This document shows, piece by piece, positions 7,020-12,061 of a stretch of 12,061 nt of DNA; positions within the stretch are counted from its first letter, which is position 1; each line of letters opens with the position of its first letter. Source of the DNA: an uncultured beta proteobacterium (GTDB lineage: Bacteria; Pseudomonadota; Gammaproteobacteria; Burkholderiales; Rhodocyclaceae); NCBI GenBank assembly GCA_903930395.1, contig CAIYYE010000108.1, forward strand, positions 1-12,061. Direction: 5' to 3'. Under the pieces are notes generated by a model. It ran no database searches, had not been told where the DNA came from, and saw only the letters and a list, made by a program, of their open reading frames with translations. Both the position numbers and the translations under genes were made by a program.

Positions 7020-8018
7020 ATGAACCCAAGCCAATCTACCGCCCGCTTCTCGCCGGAACGCGCTCAGGAACTGGGTCGTCAGACCCTGAGCATCGAGGCG
7101 GCGGCAGTCGATGCGCTCAAAGGCCGCATCGGCGAAGACTTCTCCCGCGCTGTCGAGCTGATCCTCAACAGCCACGGTCGCCTGATTGTCAGCGGCATGG
7201 GCAAATCCGGCCACATCGCCCGCAAGATCGCCGCCACCATGGCCAGCACCGGCACCCCGGCCTATTTCGTCCATCCGGCCGAAGCCAGCCACGGCGACCT
7301 CGGCATGATCACCCGCGACGATGTCCTGCTCGCCCTTTCCAACTCCGGCGAATCCGGCGAACTGCTCAGCATCCTGCCGGCGCTCAAGCGCCAGGGCGCC
7401 AAGATCATTTCAATGACCGGCGCGCCAACCTCGACCCTGGCCCGCGAAGCCGATATACACCTCGACGCCGGCGTTACCCAGGAAGCCTGCCCGCACAATC
7501 TGGCGCCAACTGCCAGCACGACGGCCGCCCTGGCCCTCGGCGATGCGCTCGCCGTCGCCCTGCTCGACGCCCGCGGCTTCGGCCCGGACGACTTCGCCCG
7601 CTCGCACCCCGGCGGTTCGCTCGGCCGTCGCCTGCTCACCCACGTTCGCGACGTCATGCGGGCCGACGACAGGGTGCCCGCCGTCGCCCCCGCCACACCG
7701 ATCACCGATGCCATCATCGCCATGTCGCGCGGCGGCCTCGGCCTGGTCGCCATCACCGACCCGGCCAATGTCGTCCTCGGCATCTTCACCGACGGCGACC
7801 TGCGCCGCGCCTTTGAAAAACGCATCAACTTGCAGCAGGGCGATATCGCCTCGGTCATGCATGCCTCGCCGCGCACCATCGGGCCGGAGCGCCTGGCCGT
7901 CGAAGCCGTCGAAATGATGGAACGCCTGCGCATCAACGCCCTGCTCGTCGTCGACGCCGACAATCACCTGATCGGCGCCCTCAACATGCACGATCTCTTC
8001 ACCGCCAAGGTCATCTGA
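7020..8018 (+). CDS. kdsD: D-arabinose-5-phosphate isomerase
   Basis: This cytoplasmic enzyme converts ribulose-5-phosphate to arabinose-5-phosphate, the first dedicated step towards Kdo of the LPS core. At 332 residues it matches the E. coli protein (328). An N-terminal SIS domain (about 45-180) carries SGMGKSGHIARKIAATMAS and LALSNSGESGE; two CBS domains follow (about 210-325, with DVM and GIFTDGDLRR). The catalytic residues I recall from E. coli KdsD (Lys59, Glu111, Glu152, His193) correspond, with a constant offset of three, to Lys62, Glu114, Glu155 (TQEACP) and His196 (RSHPGGSLGRRLL). It heads the LPS operon, and its TGA overlaps the kdsC ATG by one base. The ribosome binding site is weak. 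Confidence 0.96.
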   Translation: MNPSQSTARFSPERAQELGRQTLSIEAAAVDALKGRIGEDFSRAVELILNSHGRLIVSGMGKSGHIARKIAATMASTGTPAYFVHPAEASHGDLGMITRDDVLLALSNSGESGELLSILPALKRQGAKIISMTGAPTSTLAREADIHLDAGVTQEACPHNLAPTASTTAALALGDALAVALLDARGFGPDDFARSHPGGSLGRRLLTHVRDVMRADDRVPAVAPATPITDAIIAMSRGGLGLVAITDPANVVLGIFTDGDLRRAFEKRINLQQGDIASVMHASPRTIGPERLAVEAVEMMERLRINALLVVDADNHLIGALNMHDLFTAKVI

Positions 8019-8545
8019 TGGACAACACCACCCGCGCCGCCCGCATCAAGCTGGTCGCTTTCGATATCGACGGCGTGATGACCGACGGCGGCCTGCACTA
8101 CACCGACGACGGCCACGAGCTGAAGACCTTCAATGTCCAGGACGGCCTCGGCGTCGTCCTGCTCAGGCGGGCCGGCCTTGAGGTCGCCATCATCACCGGC
8201 CGCACTTCCAACGTGGTCAGCTGCCGGGCCCGCGATCTGGGCGTCGAGCACGTCTTCCACGGCGTTGGCGACAAGGGTTCCGTATCGGCCGACCTGCTGC
8301 AGAAACTCGGCCTGCAATGGGATGAACTGGCCTTCATGGGTGACGACCTGATCGACCTGCCGGCGATGAGCCGTTGCGGGCTCGCCATCGCCCCGGCCAA
8401 CGCCCGCCCCATCGTCAAGGAGCGCGCCCACATGGTCACCGAAGCCGGTGGTGGCAAGGGCGCAGTGCGCGAAGCCATCGAATTCATCCTGGCCGCCCAG
8501 GGCAAGCTCGACGCCGCTTTCGCGCCCTATCTCGTCGCCCAATGA
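8018..8545 (+). CDS. kdsC: 3-deoxy-D-manno-octulosonate 8-phosphate phosphatase
   Basis: This is a HAD-family phosphatase of 175 residues, a usual length for the C0-type KdsC without a cap domain, that removes phosphate from Kdo-8-phosphate to give Kdo. All HAD motifs are visible: nucleophile and acid/base Asp16/Asp18 in AFDIDGVMTDG, Thr60 in IITGRTS, Lys86 in GDKGS, and the metal-binding acidic group in MGDDLIDLP (Asp109/110/113). The family C-terminal tail EAGGGKGAVREAIEFIL is present. The ATG at 8018 shares its A with the kdsD stop, and the TGA overlaps the lptC ATG by 4 nt (ATGA), so translation is probably coupled through the operon. Confidence 0.96.
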   Translation: MDNTTRAARIKLVAFDIDGVMTDGGLHYTDDGHELKTFNVQDGLGVVLLRRAGLEVAIITGRTSNVVSCRARDLGVEHVFHGVGDKGSVSADLLQKLGLQWDELAFMGDDLIDLPAMSRCGLAIAPANARPIVKERAHMVTEAGGGKGAVREAIEFILAAQGKLDAAFAPYLVAQ

Positions 8546-9123
8546 AGCACTGGCCCAGCCATTTCTTTCCGGTCATTGTTCTGGCAGTCCTGGCCGGACT
8601 GAGCTTTTGGCTGCAGAGTACCGTCGATCGCGGCGAAACCAGAAATGACGGCAAACTCCGTCACGATCCCGATGCCTACGCCGAGAATTTCATTGTGCGT
8701 CGTTTCGACCCGCAGGGACAAATCAGGTACCGGCTCACCGGCCCCCATCTCGTGCACTACCCAGACGACGACAGCTCGGAACTCAAATCCCCTGTATTGA
8801 CGAGCTACCGGGCCGACGGCTCGCAAGTCATCGTCACCGGTGACCATGCCAAAGTCACCGAAAAGGGCGCAACCGTCTTTCTCTGGGATAACGTCATCAT
8901 TACCCGGCCTGCCACCTCAGACCGGCAGGAAATGATCGCCCGCATGCCCGACCTCACCGCCCGCCCAGAAGCCGGCTTCGCCTTTACCGGCAGTCCGGTG
9001 GAAATCACCCAGGGCCAATCGTGGCTCAAGGGCGTCGGCCTGCACATTGACAACAACACCTCGACCCTCGTCCTGCAATCGCAGGCGCGCGGGACATATA
9101 TCCGCTCCAGGGCCGCGCCATGA
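8542..9123 (+). CDS. lptC: LPS export system protein LptC
   Basis: This encodes 193 residues (E. coli LptC has 191). LptC is the bitopic inner-membrane partner that receives LPS from LptB2FG and passes it to LptA in the periplasm. One N-terminal membrane helix (about 7-25, FFPVIVLAVLAGLSFWL) follows a short cytoplasmic end. The periplasmic part has the LptC-family features PDAYAENFIVRRFDPQGQIRYRLTG and a beta-rich body ending in the GSPVEITQGQSWLKGVGLHIDN segment. The start ATG 8542 overlaps the kdsC stop (ATGA) and its own stop overlaps the lptA ATG the same way. An in-frame extension up to 8374 was discarded because it lies inside kdsC. The name rests on family pattern plus operon position. 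Confidence 0.93.
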   Translation: MKHWPSHFFPVIVLAVLAGLSFWLQSTVDRGETRNDGKLRHDPDAYAENFIVRRFDPQGQIRYRLTGPHLVHYPDDDSSELKSPVLTSYRADGSQVIVTGDHAKVTEKGATVFLWDNVIITRPATSDRQEMIARMPDLTARPEAGFAFTGSPVEITQGQSWLKGVGLHIDNNTSTLVLQSQARGTYIRSRAAP

Positions 9124-9716
9124 AGACTCGATTTGCCACGCTCACCCTCTGCCTCATGATCAGTCTGTCCGCCCACGCCGAAAGGGCCGACCGCGACAAG
9201 CCGATGCTGCTCGAGGCGAATCGTGTCTCGATCGACGATGCGAAGAAAATCCAGATTCTCGAAGGCGACGTCCTGATTACCAAGGGCACCATGAGCCTCA
9301 AGGCCGACCGCGTCGTCATCACCGAAGACCAGTACGGTTTCCAGAAAGGCACCGCTTTCAGCGGAAAGAACGGGCTGGCACACTTCCGTCAGAAACGCGA
9401 AGGCAAGGAAGAATACGTCGAGGGTGAAGGCGAGCGCATCGAATACAACACCAACAGCGAAATCCTCGAACTCTTCCATCGTGCCTGGGTAAAGAACGGT
9501 GAGGATCTGGTTCGGGGCGACTACATCTGGTACGACGCAGTGAGCGAAAAATACCTGGTCACCGCCGGCCAGGCGCGCGACCCCAAAGGAGCGCCGGCTC
9601 GTGTCCGTGCCGTCATCCAGCCCAAGAACAAGGAGAGCGATGAAAAAGCATCCTCTCGCGGGGAACGCCTGGAGCTCAAGGGTGCCGGCAAGCTCGAATC
9701 GCAAAACGCACAATAG
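9120..9716 (+). CDS. lptA: LPS transport periplasmic protein LptA
   Basis: This encodes 198 residues (E. coli LptA 185). LptA forms the periplasmic bridge that carries LPS from LptC to LptD/E. A Sec signal peptide with a hydrophobic core ends SAHA, with probable cleavage after Ala20. The OstA/LptA beta-jellyroll domain runs from about 27 to 160 (PMLLEANRVSIDDAKKIQ, LEGDVLITKGTMSLKADRVVI, EGEGERIEYN, RGDYIWYD). The charged C-terminal tail (about 165-198) is rich in Lys, Glu and Ser. The ATG overlaps the lptC stop. Unusually, the operon stops here: no lptB follows, and a terminator and phasin promoter come next. Confidence 0.93.
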   Translation: MKTRFATLTLCLMISLSAHAERADRDKPMLLEANRVSIDDAKKIQILEGDVLITKGTMSLKADRVVITEDQYGFQKGTAFSGKNGLAHFRQKREGKEEYVEGEGERIEYNTNSEILELFHRAWVKNGEDLVRGDYIWYDAVSEKYLVTAGQARDPKGAPARVRAVIQPKNKESDEKASSRGERLELKGAGKLESQNAQ

Positions 9717-9779
9717 CAGTGCATCGCGCGCTGCCCACCGGCCGGAACCCACGCGTTTACTGAGTCCCCAAACCTAACC

Positions 9780-9812
9780 AAGCCCATGATTTTCATGGGC
9801 TTATTTATTTTT
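9780..9812 (+). terminator. Rho-independent terminator of the kdsD-lptA operon
   Basis: AGCCCATGA (9781-9789) pairs with TCATGGGCT (9793-9801) around a TTT loop, extended by an A-T pair, then ATTTATTTTT. It lies 64 nt after the lptA stop. Its T-rich tail runs straight into the first palindrome of the phasin promoter. In the rest of 9717-9780 I see nothing recognisable. Confidence 0.88.
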
Positions 9813-9825
9813 GTGCACTGCACAA
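9811..9825. promoter_or_regulatory. Palindromic operator, upstream site of the phasin promoter
   Basis: TTGTGCA-C-TGCACAA is a perfect 7-bp-arm palindrome centred on 9818, 9 bp upstream of the -35 hexamer and about -50 from the predicted start site. Its core TGCACTGCA fits TGC-N3-GCA, a pattern I recall for the PHA-responsive repressor PhaR. The regulator is inferred. Confidence 0.6.
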
Positions 9826-9833
9826 AAATAATG

Positions 9834-9861
9834 TTGACAATACAACAATCAGCCCTATAAT
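9834..9861 (+). promoter_or_regulatory. Consensus sigma-70 promoter of the first phasin gene
   Basis: A perfect TTGACA (9834-9839) and a perfect TATAAT (9856-9861) are separated by 16 bp in AT-rich DNA that contrasts with its surroundings. Transcription should start near 9868, leaving a leader of about 86 nt before ATG 9954. Such a strong promoter suits an abundant granule protein. Confidence 0.92.
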
Positions 9862-9870
9862 AAAGGCTAT

Positions 9871-9883
9871 GGTGCAGTGCAAC
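9871..9883. promoter_or_regulatory. Palindromic operator, start-site copy
   Basis: GGTGCAGTGCAAC contains TGCA-G-TGCA (9873-9881, centre 9877), the same core as the upstream site on the opposite strand, 59 bp away. It lies just after the predicted transcription start, where a bound protein would block initiation. Confidence 0.58.
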
Positions 9884-9953
9884 ATCGCCTCATGGGATCG
9901 CGCTGCAACGGTTCAAAACTGTTCTGCATAACCTTTTAATTCTGGAGATACCC

Positions 9954-10517
9954 ATGGCTTTCAACTTCACCACCCCTGAGCAATTCGCTTCTGCCAACAA
10001 GGCTACCGTCGATTCCCTGCTCTCCCTGGCCAACACCGCCCTGGCTTCCGCCGAGCGCATCGCTGCCCTGAACCTGAACACCGCCCGTTCGCTGGTTGAA
10101 GATTCCGTTTCCGGCGCCAAGGCCCTGATGGGTGCCAAGGACGTCCAGGAAGCCCTGTCCATCCAGGCTTCGCTGGCCCAGCCGAATGTCGAGAAGGCCG
10201 TTGCCTACTCGCGCTCCGTCTATGAAATCTCTGCCCAGACCCAGGAAGAACTCTCCAAGATGGTCGAAGGCCAGTTCGGCGACTTCCAGAAGACCGTTGC
10301 CGGCCTGCTCGACAAGGCTGCCAAGTCTGCCCCGGCTGGTTCTGATGTTGCCGTTGCTGCCGTCAAGTCGGCCATCGCTGCCGCCACCTCTGCTTTTGAC
10401 AACATGAACAAGGCTGCCAAGCAGGTTGCCGAAATCACCGAAGCCAACGTCGCTGCCGCGACCAACGCTACGGTCAAGGCTGTTGGCGCCACCGCCGCCG
10501 CTTCCAAGAAGAAGTAA
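9954..10517 (+). CDS. phaP: Phasin family protein (PHA granule-associated), copy 1
   Basis: This encodes 187 residues. Phasins coat polyhydroxyalkanoate granules and control their number and size. The protein is almost wholly alpha-helical, rich in Ala, low in aromatics and without cysteine. It starts MAFNFTTPEQFASANKATVDSLLSLANTALAS and has the phasin-2 pattern ERIAALNLNTARSLVEDS...LAQPNVEKAVAYSRSVYEI over about residues 5-105, followed by amphipathic helices (AFDNMNKAAKQ) and a short lysine tail (ASKKK). The length is close to R. eutropha PhaP1. GGAG (9944-9947) lies 6 nt before ATG 9954. It is driven by the strong promoter at 9834-9861 with flanking palindromes, and followed by a terminator and a paralogue of the same length. 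No PHA synthase or PhaR gene is in the window. Confidence 0.92.
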   Translation: MAFNFTTPEQFASANKATVDSLLSLANTALASAERIAALNLNTARSLVEDSVSGAKALMGAKDVQEALSIQASLAQPNVEKAVAYSRSVYEISAQTQEELSKMVEGQFGDFQKTVAGLLDKAAKSAPAGSDVAVAAVKSAIAAATSAFDNMNKAAKQVAEITEANVAAATNATVKAVGATAAASKKK

Positions 10518-10527
10518 TTCCTCTTTG

Positions 10528-10551
10528 AACCCCCGCCTCGGCGGGGGTTTT
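10528..10551 (+). terminator. Rho-independent terminator between the two phasin genes
   Basis: AACCCCCGC (10528-10536) pairs with GCGGGGGTT (10541-10549) around CTCG, followed by four T then GTTG. It begins 11 nt after the first phasin stop and 38 nt before the second phasin ATG. The short T run may let some transcripts continue into the second gene. Confidence 0.85.
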
Positions 10552-10588
10552 GTTGCATCCGCACCGCAAAAACACACAGGAGATAACA

Positions 10589-11152
10589 ATGAGCAACCCG
10601 AATTTTGAACAACTGACTGCCGCCCAGAAAGCCAACGCCGAAGTCATGACGACCCTGCTGCGCACCGCCTTCAGCGGCGTCGAGCGCCTGACCGCCCTGA
10701 ACATGGCCGCTTCCCGCGAGTTCTTCAACAACACCATGGCCGGTACCCAGCAACTGCTGAGCGCCAAGGACGCCGGTGCTGTCGCCAAGCTGAACACCGA
10801 ACTGGCCCAGCCGAACGCCGCCAAGTGGATGGACTACTCGCGTAGCGTCTACGAACTGGTTGCCGAAATGCAGAAGGAAGTTACTTCGGTCATGGAAGCC
10901 CAGTACAGCAGCTTCACCAAGAACGCCACCAGCGCCGTCGAAAAGGCCAAGACCTCGGCCCCGGTCGGTGGTGACGTGTTTGCCGCCACCATGCAGTCCA
11001 TGCTGAACGCCTCGACCAAGGCTTTCGACAACATGACCGGCATGGCCAAGCAACTGTCCGACATCGCCGAAGCCAATATGGCTGCTGCCGGCAAGGTCGC
11101 CGCCCCGGCCAAGAGCGCCACGGCTGCTGCCGCCAAGAAGGCTGCCAAGTAA
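10589..11152 (+). CDS. phaP: Phasin family protein (PHA granule-associated), copy 2
   Basis: This encodes 187 residues, a tandem paralogue of the preceding gene. Shared blocks include ERLTALNMAASREF, ELAQPN, YSRSVYELVAEMQKE, SAPVGGDV, KAFDNMTGMAKQ and EANMAAA. The body is helical, and the Ala/Lys-rich end (residues about 165-187) finishes AAAAKKAAK. The start is ATG 10589, set by AGGAGA at 10578-10583; an upstream in-frame TTG at 10550 lies in the preceding terminator and was rejected. No consensus promoter is visible in the 71 bp between the genes, so it probably depends on read-through from the first phasin promoter or on an unrecognised promoter. Duplication followed by divergence is the simple explanation for the pair; separate roles are unknown. 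Confidence 0.92.
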   Translation: MSNPNFEQLTAAQKANAEVMTTLLRTAFSGVERLTALNMAASREFFNNTMAGTQQLLSAKDAGAVAKLNTELAQPNAAKWMDYSRSVYELVAEMQKEVTSVMEAQYSSFTKNATSAVEKAKTSAPVGGDVFAATMQSMLNASTKAFDNMTGMAKQLSDIAEANMAAAGKVAAPAKSATAAAAKKAAK

Positions 11153-11171
11153 TTCCAGCCCCTGCGCTGAC

Positions 11172-11200
11172 AAAAAACCCGCGAAAATCGCGGGTTTTTT
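11172..11200. terminator. Bidirectional terminator between convergent phasin and CinA-like genes
   Basis: AAAAAACCCGCGA (11172-11184) pairs with TCGCGGGTTTTTT (11188-11200) around an AAA loop. The T run on one side and A run on the other give a proper terminator in both directions: 20 nt after the phasin stop and 23 nt after the minus-strand stop. Confidence 0.92.
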
Positions 11201-11222
11201 TACGTCTGGCGTTTAAGGAAGC

Positions 11223-11987
11223 TCAGGGCCGCCAGACCCAATGGATGCCGCGCTTTTCGACCTCGACACGGATTTCAGCCATCGCCTGATCGACCAGTTC
11301 CGGCGCCCCTTCGACGCCCAGTTCGAGATGCTTGCGCTCCTTGCCGACCAGCGAAGGCAACGAGAACAGGCGCAAGCTCGGATACTCGGCAACGATGCGC
11401 TCCATGAGGTCGAGCAGGGCGCTTTCGTAGGCAGTCGGCCCGGTCAGCAGGAAAGCCTTTTCGATCATGCCGCCGACTGCCTTGAACTGATCCTTGTAGA
11501 AGGTATCGAGCGCCCATTCGATCATCGGGTGCGCCATCTGTGGAAAGCCCGGCACGAAATAGTGATCGTTCGCCATGAAGCCGGGAATCCGGTTAAAGGG
11601 ATTGGGAATGATCTGCACGCCAGCCGGGAAGGTCACCAGCAACTTGCGCTTGTCGGTGATCTCCTCACCCGCAAAACGGACCTTCAGTTCCTCGAAACCT
11701 TCCGGATGCAGAGTCAGATCGACGCCTAGCGTTGCCGCCACGGACTGCCGGGTATGGTCATCCGGTGTGTTACCGATGCCCCCGCAGGAGAACACCACGT
11801 CGCCCGCTGCCATCGTGCGGCGGAAGGTGGCGGCCAGCCGTTCGCGGTCGTCGCCCAGGTATTCCACCCAGCTCAGACGCAGGCCACGAGCGCCAAGCAG
11901 TTCAGCAATCTTGGCGAAATGCTTGTCCTGCCGCTTGCCCGACAAAATCTCGTCGCCGATGATGACGGCGCCAAAGGTACGACTCAT
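11223..11987 (-). CDS. CinA N-terminal-like (MoaB/MogA-fold) protein, competence/damage-inducible protein A family
   Basis: This encodes 254 residues. The first 170 or so match the molybdopterin-binding (MoCF_biosynth) fold seen in MoaB, MogA and the N-terminal half of CinA: GDEILSGKRQDKH, LGDDRERLAATFRRTM, FSCGGIGNTPDDHTRQSVAATLG, and a NPFNRIPGF...YFVPGFPQMAHPM segment typical of the CinA branch. The C-terminal NMN deamidase domain of full-length CinA (about 400 residues) is absent; the last 90 residues are a short region of unknown role (KAFLLTGPTAYESALLDLMERI). GGGAGAA lies about 7 nt before ATG 11987. The start overlaps the upstream stop by 4 nt, so it is the second or later gene of a minus-strand operon. 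The biochemical activity of stand-alone members is not established to my knowledge. Confidence 0.88.
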   Translation of the reverse strand: MSRTFGAVIIGDEILSGKRQDKHFAKIAELLGARGLRLSWVEYLGDDRERLAATFRRTMAAGDVVFSCGGIGNTPDDHTRQSVAATLGVDLTLHPEGFEELKVRFAGEEITDKRKLLVTFPAGVQIIPNPFNRIPGFMANDHYFVPGFPQMAHPMIEWALDTFYKDQFKAVGGMIEKAFLLTGPTAYESALLDLMERIVAEYPSLRLFSLPSLVGKERKHLELGVEGAPELVDQAMAEIRVEVEKRGIHWVWRP

Positions 11988-12061
11988 AAACGTTCTCCCT
12001 CGATGGTGACGATCGCCTCGCCGCGTTCCCGGCGCAAGGCTTCCAGCCCGTAATGGACAAA
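11984..12061 (-). CDS. C-terminal end of an unidentified protein (5' part outside window)
   Basis: On the minus strand the frame is open from the window edge for 25 codons (FVHYGLEALRRERGEAIVTI, then EGERL) to a TGA at 11984-11986, which overlaps the ATG of the CinA-like gene as ATGA. The 4-nt overlap, and a Shine-Dalgarno for the next gene lying inside this frame, support a genuine coding end. I do not recognise the family from so few residues. Confidence 0.6.
   Translation of the reverse strand, partial: FVHYGLEALRRERGEAIVTIEGERL

Noticed and set aside
7002..7292. N-terminal extension of the antiporter frame by 97 codons
   Set aside because: The extension is antisense to the conserved start of kdsD and unlike any antiporter N-terminus; an AAGG at correct spacing marks ATG 7001.
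10550..10588. TTG start giving 13 more residues on the second phasin
   Set aside because: It lies in the terminator tail, and AGGAGA is positioned for ATG 10589.
10220..11173. Long minus-strand open frame of 317 codons across both phasin genes
   Set aside because: It runs antisense to two well-supported phasins across a terminator. Its Gly/Leu-rich content is what the reverse complement of Ala/Lys/Gln codons gives, and it has no ribosome binding site.
1..12061. Search for CRISPR arrays, insertion sequence ends, tRNA genes and attachment sites
   Set aside because: No regularly spaced repeats, transposase-like frames, terminal inverted repeats or tRNA-like folds were seen by eye.

Overview
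The window looks like chromosomal DNA of a GC-rich betaproteobacterium, most likely of the Rhodocyclales (Dechloromonas/Azonexus-like). This is inferred from gene content: a kdsD-kdsC-lptC-lptA lipopolysaccharide operon next to a CPA2 antiporter, betaproteobacterial phasins, and prepilin-like proteins of a type common in that group. I see no insertion sequence, prophage, tRNA, rRNA or CRISPR array.

Layout. (1) 1-4965 is a surface and signalling block: the end of one pseudopilin-like gene, a second prepilin gene overlapping it, a six-helix membrane adenylate cyclase, a convergent membrane histidine kinase without a response regulator, and a divergent pilin-like gene. The pilin gene has a good sigma-54 promoter with TGTC tracts upstream. 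(2) 5010-7001 is a Kef-type cation/proton antiporter on the minus strand. (3) Only 18 bp away and divergent is the tightly overlapping operon kdsD-kdsC-lptC-lptA (7020-9716), for Kdo synthesis and LPS transport to the outer membrane; it ends at a terminator without lptB. (4) 9811-11152 holds two tandem phasin genes for polyhydroxyalkanoate granules. The first has a consensus sigma-70 promoter framed by two TGCA-S-TGCA palindromes, and a strong hairpin lies between the genes. (5) 11223-12061 on the minus strand has a stand-alone CinA/MoaB-like domain gene overlapping the end of an unidentified upstream gene.

Most genes are recognisable. The points most worth following are the regulatory regions at 4171-4260 and 9811-9883, and the clustering of pilin-like genes with a cAMP-producing enzyme and an orphan kinase, which could be a surface-sensing circuit. 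That last idea is inference from proximity. I did not find a clearly new biological system.
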